64,000 nt of DNA, from the NCBI GenBank assembly GCA_951813555.1, contig OX638344.1, forward strand, positions 3,411,076 to 3,475,075. Direction: 5' to 3'. The position numbers and the translations under genes were made by a program. Of this stretch, positions 18,887 through 28,263 are shown piece after piece. The notes below the pieces were generated by a model. That model was not told the DNA's origin. It searched no databases and saw only the letters and a program-made list of their open reading frames with translations. This stretch comes from an uncultured Acidimicrobiales bacterium (GTDB lineage: Bacteria; Actinomycetota; Acidimicrobiia; Acidimicrobiales; Bin134). Within the stretch, counting starts at the first letter, position 1. Every line of letters begins with the position of its first letter.

Positions 18887-19390
18887 TCAGCGCTGCCGCG
18901 GCCGGGCACCTCCCATCTGAACCCGATCCAGCTGGCCCTGGGTGCAGAACAGGCGTAGCCGCTCCCGGTCGGTTAGGCCGTAGCGGCGAACCGCCCAGGC
19001 CCCCACGGCCACTCCGATCAACTCCATCGCGATCAGCAGCGCCGCGGGCTTAAAGTCGGGCAGGTCGCCGCTGTCCACCCGCACCCCCAGAACCGGCCAC
19101 CAGAACAACTCGGTTCGCAACCAGGCCCCATCCAGCACCAAGTACAGGAACAGCCCGATGGGCAGGCCCAGCCACCGGCGGCGGGCCAGGCGGCGTCCCG
19201 CGGTAACCAGCATCACCATCACCAGTACCACCAATGGGGCCAGCAGGGTGTGCAGCGCCCACGGACCCCCGGCCAGCAGCTCGATCACCGGCAGCACTGA
19301 GCCGAGCATCACCATCCGGTAGTCCAGCGCCGGAGAGTCGAATACCAGCGCCACCAGCACAAAGCTGAGGGCCAAGAACCAGAAGAACAC
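18887..19390 (-). CDS. integral membrane protein
   Basis: 167 residues, GTG start. Hydrophobic segments at about 2-16, 26-40, 45-65, 73-92 and 115-135; basic C-terminus. No family recognised. It follows the zinc-ribbon gene by 13 bases and is probably co-transcribed. Confidence 0.6.
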   Translation of the reverse strand: MFFWFLALSFVLVALVFDSPALDYRMVMLGSVLPVIELLAGGPWALHTLLAPLVVLVMVMLVTAGRRLARRRWLGLPIGLFLYLVLDGAWLRTELFWWPVLGVRVDSGDLPDFKPAALLIAMELIGVAVGAWAVRRYGLTDRERLRLFCTQGQLDRVQMGGARPRQR

Positions 19391-19403
19391 CGGGCCTTAC
19401 CGG

Positions 19404-20126
19404 TCAGGTCCGCACCAAGATGCGGCCGCATTCCTCGCAATGGCACACCTCGTCGGCCGGTGCGTGGCGGATGCGGTCCAACTCCATGGCCGACAGCCCG
19501 AGGTGGCAGCCCTCGCAGGTGCCATTGCGGAGCCGGGCCACAGCTACCCCGCCCATTCTGGTTCTCAGGTCTTCATAGCTGGCCAGAGCCGCTTCACCGA
19601 TGTCGGCGGCCTCGGTTGAGCGTGCGGCGCTCTCTTGGTCGATCTCGGCTCGGACAACCGCTTTAGCCTCAGCCAGCTCTTTCTGAGCGGCGGCCACAGC
19701 GGTTTCAGCGGACTCGAGCCCGGTGGCCAGCGCTTCAACCTCCGTTTCGATCTCGTCGATCGCCTCCATCAGCTCCAAGGCATCGCTTTCCATATCGGAG
19801 CAGCGGGACCGCAGTCCGTCCACCTCCTCTTGGAGGGTCAGCAGCTCCCGGGTGCCGGAGATCTCTCCGGAGTAGAGCCGGTCTTTCTCCCGCTTGGCTC
19901 GGTCTTCCAGGGCGGCCAGCTCGTCCTCATTGCGCTTGAGCGTCCGCTGGAGCTCCAAGCGCTTGACCTGCTTCGTTTCCCGCTGATTGTCGACCTGCTG
20001 ACGAGCCTGTTGGCTGGCGGCCAGGGCGGCCTGCTCGGGCAGAGTGTCCAAGCGATGGCGAAGCTGGTCGATCCGGGTGTCGTGGTCTTGCACCGACAGC
20101 AGACGCTGGAATTGATCATCGCTCAC
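19404..20126 (-). CDS. C4-type zinc-ribbon coiled-coil protein (DUF164/CT398-like)
   Basis: 240 residues, GTG start. Residues 1-180 form a long coiled coil of heptads; the C-terminus is a zinc ribbon, CEGCHLGLSAMELDRIRHA then CHCEECGRILV. This is the architecture of the near-universal actinobacterial CT398-like family of unknown exact function, suggested to act in nucleic-acid handling or secretion assembly. Confidence 0.88.
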   Translation of the reverse strand: MSDDQFQRLLSVQDHDTRIDQLRHRLDTLPEQAALAASQQARQQVDNQRETKQVKRLELQRTLKRNEDELAALEDRAKREKDRLYSGEISGTRELLTLQEEVDGLRSRCSDMESDALELMEAIDEIETEVEALATGLESAETAVAAAQKELAEAKAVVRAEIDQESAARSTEAADIGEAALASYEDLRTRMGGVAVARLRNGTCEGCHLGLSAMELDRIRHAPADEVCHCEECGRILVRT

Positions 20127-20142
20127 GATGCGATCCTAGTGA

Positions 20143-22494
20143 TCAGGGTTCGGGATCAGACACCGCGCCCGGATCAGGGCCGTCAACGGGTTCTGGCCCG
20201 ACATCGGAGTCGGGGTCGTCCGGGGAGCCCCTACCGGATCCGGGGCCCACACAGGTATCGGCGACGCCGTCATCGTTTGAGTCCAGGGGGAACTGCCCGT
20301 CGAGGCATTCCACCTCGATGGGCGAGGGGGTCCCGCAGTAAAGAGGAATGGGCTCTCCGCCTTCCACCGCGAACTCGCTGAACCCGCAGGGCTCGACTCC
20401 TTCGGTGATCAACAGGTCCACGCAGGCGTCGTGAGTGCCATCGTCGTCGGTGTCCACCGGCACGATGATCGGCACGATCACCTCCGGGTCTTCGGGCTCG
20501 AGCGGCGTCGCGCAGGGAACACCCACGGTAAACACGTCCTCCAGCTCTATCAGCTCGCTGATCCGGAGCTCGCTGGAACAATTCGGAAAGTCCACCACCT
20601 CAAGGCCCTCATGGTAGCTGGTCATGAACCGGCCCCACGCCGCCGCCGGATAGGAGCTGCCAGTCACCTTGCGCATGGGGATGCGCTCGTTGGGGTTGCC
20701 CAGCCACACCGCGGTGGCCAGATGGGGGGTGAATCCCACGAACCAGGCATCAGCCGACTCCTCGGTGGTGCCGGTCTTGCCGGCGGCGGTCTGAAGCGGA
20801 AGCTGGGCCCGTCGCCCGGTGCCGTTGACCATGTTGTTCTCGAGCACGTCGGTGGCCCAGCAGCTCGAGCGCTCTGATACCACCCGCTGGCCCGACAGCT
20901 CGTGGTCGTAGAGCACGTTGCCCTGGCGGTCGACGATCCGCTCGATGAAATACGGCTCGTAGCGGATCCCGCCGGTGGCCATCACTCCGTAGCCCGACGC
21001 CATGTCGATGGGGTGGACTTCCTCAGACCCCAGCGGGAGCGATGCGACCGGCTCCAGCTCGGTGGTGATGCCCATCTTTGATGCGGTGTCGATGACCGGT
21101 TCAATTCCCGCCACCCGGCCCAGCCGCAAGAACGCACAGTTGGAGGAAACCCTGATCTGATTCGTGATGGAGTCCACCTGTCCCGGCGAGCTGGCGAAGT
21201 TGTTGGCCACATATGGGTCTGGGACGCCGCCGGGATTGGGAATCTGGCAAGGCCCCCGCCCGCTGATCCGGTCACTGGGCTGGTATCCCTGTTCGAACAG
21301 GGTCATCATCACAAACGTCTTGAACGCCGACCCCGGCTGGCGGGAGCCCTGGGTGGCCAGGTTGAACTCCTCTTGATCCTGGGCAAATCCCGGTCCCCCC
21401 ACCACCGCTCGCACCGCCCCGGTATCGGGCTCGAGGGCGGCCAGGGCCATGGTGGCCTCCACGCCGCCGTGTTCTCCCTCGTTGTACTCAACCAGGGTGG
21501 CGGCTACCGCGTCCTCGGCCTGTCGCTGGGCGACGGGGTCGAAGGTGGTGTAGATGCTGAGGCCGCCGTTGAACACCAGGTTGAAGCGATCATCGGGACT
21601 CCCGCCCAGAAACCGGGGGTCGTCGAGCAGCTGCAGTTTCACCTCCTCCACGAAGTAGCTCCTAGGGGGCAGCTCGATCTCGTCAATCTCGGTGGGCAGC
21701 GGCTGGAGGTGGAACAGGTCGGCCTGCTCCTGCGTGATGTAGCCCAGCTCAGCCAGCCGGTTCAGCACGATGCGCCGCTGGCGCAGGGCCCCCAATGGGT
21801 TGTAGATGGGGTCGTAGCCACTGGGGTTGCTAATGAGAGCGGCCAGCAGCGCGGCCTCCCCCCAACCCAGATCGGCGGCGTCCAGCCCCCAGTACACCTC
21901 GGCGGCAGCCTGCACGCCGTAGGCCCCCTGACCGAAGTACACCGTGTTGAGATAGAGGTGGAGGATCTCGTCTTTGCCCATCTCCCGCTCCAGGCGCTTG
22001 GCCATGGCCATCTCCTGGAGCTTGCGCTCGGCCTCGACCTTGTTGCCCACCACCAGGTTCTTGATGAGCTGCTGGGTGATGGTGGACCCGCCCTGGGTGA
22101 TGCCCCCGGCCCCGACGTTCTCGAGACCCGCCCGGAATACCGCACTGAGGTCGATGCCGGTGTGCAGGTAGAAGTTCTCGTCCTCGATGGCGATCACTGC
22201 GTTTTTCACCTGCTCGGATATGTCGTCGAGATCCACCAGACCCCGGTTCTCGACGTAGCTGAACACATCGATGATCCGGCGATCCGCGTCGTACACGTAG
22301 GACCGGATTGACAGCTCATTCAGGCTTACGTTCTCGGTGAGATTCACCTCCACCGCGGTGGACTCCCACGACTTCAGCACATCGGCCGTTGGAGGCCATG
22401 CCACGAACAGGGTGGCGGCCAAGGCCAGCGCCAGCATGGGCATGAGCACAGCGAGCCGGAGCAGGTGGGACAGCCACCTCAACAGGTCCTTCAC
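20143..22494 (-). CDS. class A penicillin-binding protein with C-terminal calcium-loop-like tail
   Basis: 783 residues, GTG start. Bifunctional peptidoglycan synthase anchored by one TM helix (about 12-33). GT51 glycosyltransferase domain: AIEDENFYLHTG (catalytic Glu), GGSTITQQLIKNL, LERE. Transpeptidase: SxxK in QPGSAFKTFV, SSN, and KTGTTEES. After the transpeptidase, about 110 residues hold two Asp-rich loops, DTDDDGTHD and DSNDDGVAD, each followed by Cys, resembling thrombospondin type 3 or dockerin calcium loops, then a Pro/Asp tail. This tail is unusual for PBP1A. Confidence 0.93.
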   Translation of the reverse strand: MKDLLRWLSHLLRLAVLMPMLALALAATLFVAWPPTADVLKSWESTAVEVNLTENVSLNELSIRSYVYDADRRIIDVFSYVENRGLVDLDDISEQVKNAVIAIEDENFYLHTGIDLSAVFRAGLENVGAGGITQGGSTITQQLIKNLVVGNKVEAERKLQEMAMAKRLEREMGKDEILHLYLNTVYFGQGAYGVQAAAEVYWGLDAADLGWGEAALLAALISNPSGYDPIYNPLGALRQRRIVLNRLAELGYITQEQADLFHLQPLPTEIDEIELPPRSYFVEEVKLQLLDDPRFLGGSPDDRFNLVFNGGLSIYTTFDPVAQRQAEDAVAATLVEYNEGEHGGVEATMALAALEPDTGAVRAVVGGPGFAQDQEEFNLATQGSRQPGSAFKTFVMMTLFEQGYQPSDRISGRGPCQIPNPGGVPDPYVANNFASSPGQVDSITNQIRVSSNCAFLRLGRVAGIEPVIDTASKMGITTELEPVASLPLGSEEVHPIDMASGYGVMATGGIRYEPYFIERIVDRQGNVLYDHELSGQRVVSERSSCWATDVLENNMVNGTGRRAQLPLQTAAGKTGTTEESADAWFVGFTPHLATAVWLGNPNERIPMRKVTGSSYPAAAWGRFMTSYHEGLEVVDFPNCSSELRISELIELEDVFTVGVPCATPLEPEDPEVIVPIIVPVDTDDDGTHDACVDLLITEGVEPCGFSEFAVEGGEPIPLYCGTPSPIEVECLDGQFPLDSNDDGVADTCVGPGSGRGSPDDPDSDVGPEPVDGPDPGAVSDPEP

Positions 22495-22572
22495 CAGACC
22501 CCCAACGCTACCGGCCGGTCAGTCGACACCGGGCGCGGACTGGGGGCCGCGATGCTGAGGGCACAAGCGGTT

Positions 22573-23037
22573 TCAGTAGGTGCCACTCAGCTTGGTGTGG
22601 TCCCAGCTGATGACCTTCTCGGCCTTGACCACCACCGCCGTGCGCTTCAGGGCCATGCTCTCGGCCGCTTTTGACAGCATATCCCGATCGACATCGGGGT
22701 TGTTGCGATCCATCACCTCCAGGGCGTAGCGGTGGACCACGGAAGGGTCGGTGTGGAGCTCGGCATGCCCATTGATCGCTACGCCCCTGAGCTTGTCGTA
22801 CTCAAGACCGTCCTCCAGCAGCAGCGCGATGCGGGTGTCCCGCTCCAGGTTCTTGATTTTCTGCGACTTGGTGTAGGTCTCGAACACGATGTCGCCATCC
22901 ACCACTGCGAACCACAGAGTGCTCAAATGGGGGGTGCCGTCTCGGTTGATGGTAGCCACCTGGAGGCTCTTCTGCTCTTCGATGAATACCTCGAGCTCCT
23001 CGGGAGAAAGGCGGATTTTGTCACGACGCTTTGCCAT
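22573..23037 (-). CDS. PPOX-class flavin/F420-type split-barrel oxidoreductase
   Basis: 154 residues. Split beta-barrel: ELEVFIEEQKSLQVATINRDGTPHLSTLWFAVVDGDIVFETYTKSQKIKNLERDTRIALLLEDG, the usual pattern of actinobacterial PPOX-class F420-dependent proteins. The end (KVISWDHTKLSGTY) also fits the family. The substrate is unknown; cofactor FMN or F420 cannot be told by eye. Confidence 0.85.
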   Translation of the reverse strand: MAKRRDKIRLSPEELEVFIEEQKSLQVATINRDGTPHLSTLWFAVVDGDIVFETYTKSQKIKNLERDTRIALLLEDGLEYDKLRGVAINGHAELHTDPSVVHRYALEVMDRNNPDVDRDMLSKAAESMALKRTAVVVKAEKVISWDHTKLSGTY

Positions 23038-23070
23038 GCGCTTAGCCTCCCATACCGGTATTGGCGGCAG

Positions 23071-23937
23071 TCATTCGTCCAGCAGCGCTCGGGCGCGACG
23101 CGCCAACGGCTCGTCGATCATTTGGCCCTCATAGGCCACCGACGCTTCGCCTCGGGCCTGGGCTTCGTCCCATACGGCCAGCAGCGCCCGGGCCCGCTCC
23201 CGCTCCTCGGGCGACGGGGAGAAGCACCGGTTGGCCAGCGGCACCTGGGCGGGGTGGATGCAGAGCTTGCCGCTGTAGCCGATAGACCGCCCCACGGCGG
23301 CGTCGGCCAAGAAGCGCTCTTCGTCACCGAACGCGGTCACCACCTGGTCGAGAACCGGCACCCCGGCCAGGCGGGCGGCCAGCGCCACCTGGGAGCGGGC
23401 GTACAGCACCTCCAGACCGTCGTCAGTGCGGACGCCGCTCATGTCGGTGATGAAGTCCTCGGCACCGAAATAAGCCAAATCGACCCTGGGGTGCTCGAGC
23501 ACTTCGGCGGCTCTGGCCACACCGGTAGCGGTCTCGATGCCCGCCAGGAGCCGGAGATGGCCGCGATCTGCCTCCGACAGCGCCTCGTGGACCCGGTCAA
23601 CCTGGGTGCGGCCTTCCAGCTTGGGCACAACCACGCCGATCAGCTCAGCAGCCAGACTCTGGGCGATGTCGGCGGCGAACCACTCGGTGCCCGGCGGATT
23701 CACCCGCACGAACACGGCCAGATCAGCGTGCTGGCGACGCAGTTCGGCAGCCGTGGAGGCTGCTTGCCGGCGAGCTTCGGCTTTGGCCGCGGGAGCCACC
23801 GCGTCCTCCAAGTCGAGCACCACGCCATCGGGACCGCTGCGGGGCAGCTTGGCGCACATGTCGGGTCGGCTGGCCGGGGCGAACAACAGGCTCCGCAGCC
23901 GGGGCAGCGTGTTCTTGATGGTGAGATTTGTGGTCAT
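23071..23937 (-). CDS. HpcH/HpaI aldolase / CitE-like acyl-CoA lyase
   Basis: 288 residues, ATG overlapping the upstream ligase stop (ATGA). TIM-barrel lyase: LRSLLFAPASRPDMCAKLPRSGPDGVVLDLEDAV (metal-binding Glu/Asp), VFVRVNPPGTEWF, LLAGIETATGVARA, YFGAEDFITDM, GYSGKLCIHPAQV. CitE-like enzymes cleave or make short hydroxyacyl-CoA or malyl-CoA-type thioesters. Coupling to a CoA ligase supports a CoA-ester route. Confidence 0.88.
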   Translation of the reverse strand: MTTNLTIKNTLPRLRSLLFAPASRPDMCAKLPRSGPDGVVLDLEDAVAPAAKAEARRQAASTAAELRRQHADLAVFVRVNPPGTEWFAADIAQSLAAELIGVVVPKLEGRTQVDRVHEALSEADRGHLRLLAGIETATGVARAAEVLEHPRVDLAYFGAEDFITDMSGVRTDDGLEVLYARSQVALAARLAGVPVLDQVVTAFGDEERFLADAAVGRSIGYSGKLCIHPAQVPLANRCFSPSPEERERARALLAVWDEAQARGEASVAYEGQMIDEPLARRARALLDE

Positions 23938-25610
23938 ACCAGCTCCGGTCGGTTGCGGGAATAGTCCAACGCCTCCGGATTGTCCAGCGCCTCGATGTTG
24001 GCGATCGGCCGCCCGCTCACGGCGTCGCGGACCGCCAACTCCACTGTCTTGCCGCTACGAGTGCGGGGGATGTCGCTCACCGCGCAGATCACCGCGGGCA
24101 CGTGCCTGGGGGAAGCTCCGGACCGGATGACGGCCCGAATGCCGGCCTCCAAATCGTGGTCGAGGACAACGCCGGCGGCCAGCTTCACGAACAGCACCAC
24201 CCGGGTGTCGCTGCCGACGGGAGTTTCGCCTTCCTCGCTTGCCACCGGAGTGTCTCCATCGACTGGCTGGCCCACCACAACGCTCTCGACAACCTCGTCC
24301 ATGCCATCAACCAGGCGATACATCTCCGCCGTGCCGATGCGGACCCCGCCGGGGTTCAAGGTGGCGTCGGACCGGCCCGAAATCACATAGCCTCCGTGCT
24401 CGGTGGCGCAGATGTATTCGAATCCGTCGGGCGACAACGGCGACCCGTTGGAGCAGATCGTCCGCAGCGTGCCCAGGCTGTCGGTGTGGCGCGGCGAGAT
24501 ACCGGCCTTGCGCAACGAGTCGATGTAGCGGGCCGATGTTCCAAACAATGTGACTCCGGCCCGGTCGACCACGTCGAACAGGGCTTCGAGGCTCGGATGG
24601 GCGGGGTTGCCGTCCCACACCACCGCGGCGGCCCCAGACGCCATCGCCGAGGCCAGCCAGTTCCACATCATCCATCCGGTGGTGGTGAAATACAGAATCC
24701 GGTCGCCGGAGCGCACATCACAGTGGAGCTGGTGCTCGCACAGATGCTTGAGCAGGATGCCGCCAGCCCGGTGGACGATGCATTTGGGCTGACCGGTGGT
24801 GCCCGAAGAGTACAGCACGTACAGCGGATGGTCCAAGGCAAGCTGCTCGAACTGGATCGGCCCGGCGGGATGCGGCTCGATCCAGGCATCGAAGTCCTCG
24901 ATGCCGTCGGGCGGGTCGCCAGGACCTGTGCGGTTCAGCATCACAGTGGCAGCAAGGGTGGGCAAGCAAGCTCGAACCTCAGCCAGACGCGCCCGACAGT
25001 CGAACTGGTTGCCTCCATAGACATATCCGTCAACCGCGAACAGAATCACGGGTTCGATCTGACCGAAGCGGTCGAGCACTCCGGCGGTGTCGAAGTCGGG
25101 AGACGTGGACGAGAACACCGCCCCCACCGAGGCCGCGGCCAGCATCACGGCATAGGCCTCGGGAATGTTGGGCATCCAGCACGCCACCCGATCGCCGGGA
25201 CTCACACCCTGGGCCCGCATAGCCGACGCCAGCCGGGATACCAACGCACGGAGATGTCCTCGGGTTGTCTCCATGTGGGCACCGGACTCATCGGCGAACA
25301 CCATGGCTATATCGTCGTCGCCGCCGTCCATCAGGTTCTCGGCGAAGTTGAGGCAAGCGTCGGGAAAGAACCTCACGTCGGCATTGTGATCGGCCCTGAC
25401 TAGCGCTGCACTTCCCCGATCCGAGGCCACTACACCGCAGAAGTCCCATACCGCCGACCAGAAGCCGCCCAGGTCTTCTACCGACCACCGGTGCAGACTC
25501 TCGTACCCTCCGTCGGCTCCTATGTTGATTCCCACGCCGGCGGCGAAGCGGGCCAGATTGGTTTGGGAGGCCTGATCCCGGTCAGGCACCCAAAGTGGCC
25601 GGCTGGTCAT
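23934..25610 (-). CDS. acetoacetyl-CoA synthetase with internal deletion
   Basis: 558 residues, ATG start. ANL superfamily: YSSGTTGQPKCIVH (268-280), TTTGWMMWNW, ATLNPGGVRIGTAEMYR, and a C-terminal catalytic-lysine region (RTRSGKTVE). Acetoacetyl-CoA synthetases are usually near 650 residues. Here the sequence goes from NGSPLSPDGFEYI (to residue 400) straight to TEHGGYVISGRSD, skipping the stretch that normally holds the GGTD (A5) and WRHGD (A7) motifs, about 90 residues. The frame stays open. Activity is doubtful unless the gap is an assembly artefact. Confidence 0.85.
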   Translation of the reverse strand: MTSRPLWVPDRDQASQTNLARFAAGVGINIGADGGYESLHRWSVEDLGGFWSAVWDFCGVVASDRGSAALVRADHNADVRFFPDACLNFAENLMDGGDDDIAMVFADESGAHMETTRGHLRALVSRLASAMRAQGVSPGDRVACWMPNIPEAYAVMLAAASVGAVFSSTSPDFDTAGVLDRFGQIEPVILFAVDGYVYGGNQFDCRARLAEVRACLPTLAATVMLNRTGPGDPPDGIEDFDAWIEPHPAGPIQFEQLALDHPLYVLYSSGTTGQPKCIVHRAGGILLKHLCEHQLHCDVRSGDRILYFTTTGWMMWNWLASAMASGAAAVVWDGNPAHPSLEALFDVVDRAGVTLFGTSARYIDSLRKAGISPRHTDSLGTLRTICSNGSPLSPDGFEYICATEHGGYVISGRSDATLNPGGVRIGTAEMYRLVDGMDEVVESVVVGQPVDGDTPVASEEGETPVGSDTRVVLFVKLAAGVVLDHDLEAGIRAVIRSGASPRHVPAVICAVSDIPRTRSGKTVELAVRDAVSGRPIANIEALDNPEALDYSRNRPELV

Positions 25611-25619
25611 GGTGGCACG

Positions 25620-25949
25620 TTATTGGGCGCCGGCCAGCCACCACCACCAGGCCGCTCCCGCCACCGAACCGAAGATCAGGGCGACGATGAAGGCCCTTTT
25701 CATCAGCTTGTACAAGAACACCAGTGACGCCACTACCGCAATGAGCACTGCCGCCAGCGCCAATTCGGGGTTGTTGGTGGCGAACTCGATCAGCTCGTCA
25801 GGGATCTGATCCCGCACTTCGGCGGGCAGGCAGTCGAGGGCGCGCTCGGGGAGCCTCTCAATCACTCCATTACGCAGCTTTTGCAACACATCGGGATCGA
25901 CGCAGTCAAGCCCGTCGGGCAGCTCGGGCGTTTGGCCCTGCAATTGCAT
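25620..25949 (-). CDS. small single-pass membrane protein
   Basis: 109 residues from ATG 25949; a longer reading to 26051 would run into the divergent amidohydrolase gene. Polar N-terminal half with two Cys (LDCVDPDVLQKL, LDCLPAEV), then hydrophobic stretches 68-86 (LALAAVLIAVVASLVFLYKL) and 88-107 ending WWWWLAGAQ. No known family. Nine bases ahead of the CoA-ligase gene. Confidence 0.6.
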   Translation of the reverse strand: MQLQGQTPELPDGLDCVDPDVLQKLRNGVIERLPERALDCLPAEVRDQIPDELIEFATNNPELALAAVLIAVVASLVFLYKLMKRAFIVALIFGSVAGAAWWWWLAGAQ

Positions 25950-26015
25950 CCCGACATTCTCCCCGACCGGCGGCCTGATTCCGCGCACCCCATTGTCGGC
26001 GGTCACAATTGAGCC

Positions 26016-27173
26016 ATGGAAGGCCTGTTGATGATCTCCGCCGACTGCCACGCCAGTGCGCTGCCCGACACCTACCGGCAGTACTTGGACCCCGGACTAG
26101 AAGACGCCTACGACCAGTGGCTAGGCGACACCGCGAGCAAGAAAAGGAGAAAGGCCGAACACACCGGCGCGGCCATCTACAGCGAACAGGCCCTAGAAGA
26201 GTTCGGCACGATCGAGGAGGTGGCCGCCGGTGGCGTTGGCGGGGGCTGGGACTCGGCCCGGCGGCTTCGAGAGCTCGAGGCCGACGGGACCGTCGCCGAG
26301 GTGCTGTATCCCGGAGCGGGCGACCCGTCGGTGACCCCCTTCGACGTGGGACTGATGACCTACCAATACGAGCAGGACCCGGCCCTCTGGCTGGCCGGTT
26401 GCCGGGCATACAACCGCTGGCTGGGCGACTTCTGCAATGACGCTCCTGGCCGAAGGGCCGGTGTGGGCCTGATAACCGTTGACGACATTGGCACCACGGT
26501 GGCCGAGATCCGACAGATGCGCGATCTGGGGCTATTCGGTGGCGTGTTGCTGTGCAGCGGGACCGGCGATAACCCGCTGTACAACCATCCCCGCTATGAG
26601 CCGGTGTGGGCGGCCTGCGCCGATGAGGGGCTGGCGGTTCACACCCACTCCGGCTGGACCCCCAACTACGGGGACTTCACCGGCTCACTGGGCATCTTCC
26701 TCACCGAGATCAGCTGGTACGCCCACCGCCCGTTCTGGCTGCTCATGTGGTCGGGTGCCTTCGAGCGTCACCCGGGCCTGCGCATGGTGATGAACGAGCA
26801 GGGAGCTTCGTGGGCCCCGGCAACGCTGGACGAGTTGGACCACTTCTACGAGCTGAGGATGTTCGACCAGCTCCGTCGAGACCTGCCGCTCAAGCCCAGT
26901 GAGTACTTCCGCCGCCAGGTGTATCTCGGGGCGGGCTTCACCGATCCCGAGGAAGTGGAGGTGGTGAATCTGCTTGGTGCCGGACATCTGATGTGGGGCT
27001 CCGACTACCCCCATATCGAGGGCACATGGCCCCGCTCCCAGGAAATGCTGGTCGAGCAGTTCGCCGGACGGCCTGATGACGAGGTAGCCCAGTTGGTGGG
27101 GGGCAACGCCGCCGACCTCTACGGGTTCGACGTCGATGCTTTGAGCGCTCTCAGCGCAGATCTGACAGCTTGA
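26016..27173 (+). CDS. amidohydrolase family 2 (TIM-barrel metal hydrolase/decarboxylase)
   Basis: 385 residues, ATG start. Amidohydrolase-2 pattern: ISADCHAS near the N-terminus (metal ligands in DCH), GLAVHTHSGWTP mid-protein (His ligand), and WGSDYPHIEGTWP near the end (catalytic Asp). Relatives include ACMSD-like decarboxylases and resorcylate-type enzymes; the substrate is unknown. Its last 23 bases overlap the convergent DUF1214 gene. Confidence 0.85.
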   Translation: MEGLLMISADCHASALPDTYRQYLDPGLEDAYDQWLGDTASKKRRKAEHTGAAIYSEQALEEFGTIEEVAAGGVGGGWDSARRLRELEADGTVAEVLYPGAGDPSVTPFDVGLMTYQYEQDPALWLAGCRAYNRWLGDFCNDAPGRRAGVGLITVDDIGTTVAEIRQMRDLGLFGGVLLCSGTGDNPLYNHPRYEPVWAACADEGLAVHTHSGWTPNYGDFTGSLGIFLTEISWYAHRPFWLLMWSGAFERHPGLRMVMNEQGASWAPATLDELDHFYELRMFDQLRRDLPLKPSEYFRRQVYLGAGFTDPEEVEVVNLLGAGHLMWGSDYPHIEGTWPRSQEMLVEQFAGRPDDEVAQLVGGNAADLYGFDVDALSALSADLTA

Positions 27174-28263
27174 CCAACTCCGGCTCGATACGTTCCACGC
27201 CTCTGGTCGGCAGGAAGAACCGCCAGAAAATACTGCCGGAGGGGCGGCCTTCTGTGTCCAGCCAGTTGTACACACCGGGGTCTTCGTGGGCGATGACCAT
27301 CTTGAACGAGCCGTCGGCCTCCAAGGTGGTGTTGGCCCGGTTGCGGCTGGTGACGCGGTTGGCGTAGTCGTAGGTCTGGCCAGCCGCGTTCCACAGGCAC
27401 ACGTTGCCGAACTTGCACTCCGGCCACCGCCCGGTCATCACCAGGGCCTCGTCGGGGCCGAGCACATAGCGGCCCAGGGTGTAGTAGGCGTCGAAGGCTG
27501 CGAAACCCATGGTGCCGGGGGGCTGGGGGTCGGGAAGCACGTTGGGCTCGCGGCTGACCCACGACGGCATGGGGTAGGTGCCGGGGATGGGCTGCTGGAG
27601 GGTTTTGCCCAGCACGTGGTTGTTGACCCGGTTGATGGCTGCGGCCACCGTCTCGTCGGTCCACAGCGTGGCCGGGCCCACCGGCGACAGGCACTCGATG
27701 GTGAGGGGAATGTGGAGCGACTCGTCAGCCGCGGCCGGCTTGGGCACCTCGAAGTAGTGGCGGGTGGTGATCCGGCCCGCGTCGGCGGGCAGGTCCAGCC
27801 AGTTGCGGTCCCGGGGTTCACCGCCCAAGAACACCTCGTAGTTGCCCTCGGCGTCCACGTCGATGTCGTCATCGTTGAGCACGCCGCCGGTGCCGGTGGC
27901 GTACTTGCCGTCGGCAGAACCCAGCTCCACGGTGAACGACGTGTAGACCGCTCCGGCCAGATTTCCGGTGACCCGGTAGGCCAGGTCGCCGCTCACCGGA
28001 GCCTCGAAGTACACCGCATCGGCGTTGTCGCCGGTGAACTTGCGGGTGGGCGACACGATTCGGCGCCACACCGGGCGCTCGGGGTCGAACTCGGCGTGGG
28101 AGAAAAGCGCCGACTGGAGGATGTGCAGCACCAGGCGGTGACTGTCGGCGATGTCCTGGTCGCCGGACACCCCCCACTCCTCGCCACAGAAGCGGTCGCT
28201 CACCTCCGAAAGGGCGTCAACCATCTCGGCCCACGCGGCCTGGGTCTTGGTCTGATCAGCCAT
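27151..28263 (-). CDS. DUF1214-domain protein
   Basis: 370 residues, ATG start. The C-terminal region (YYTLGRYVLGPDEALVMTGRWPECKFGNVCLWNAAGQTYDYANR then EDPGVYNWLDTEGRPSGSIFWRFF) is the DUF1214 signature common in marine and soil actinobacteria and often duplicated in catabolic regions. Function unknown. Convergent, overlapping the amidohydrolase 3' end by 23 bases. Confidence 0.8.
   Translation of the reverse strand: MADQTKTQAAWAEMVDALSEVSDRFCGEEWGVSGDQDIADSHRLVLHILQSALFSHAEFDPERPVWRRIVSPTRKFTGDNADAVYFEAPVSGDLAYRVTGNLAGAVYTSFTVELGSADGKYATGTGGVLNDDDIDVDAEGNYEVFLGGEPRDRNWLDLPADAGRITTRHYFEVPKPAAADESLHIPLTIECLSPVGPATLWTDETVAAAINRVNNHVLGKTLQQPIPGTYPMPSWVSREPNVLPDPQPPGTMGFAAFDAYYTLGRYVLGPDEALVMTGRWPECKFGNVCLWNAAGQTYDYANRVTSRNRANTTLEADGSFKMVIAHEDPGVYNWLDTEGRPSGSIFWRFFLPTRGVERIEPELVKLSDLR

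Noticed and set aside
22732-25403. Plus-strand frames of 410 and 491 codons
   Set aside because: They lie opposite the PPOX, CitE-like and acetoacetyl-CoA synthetase genes, whose motifs are unambiguous.
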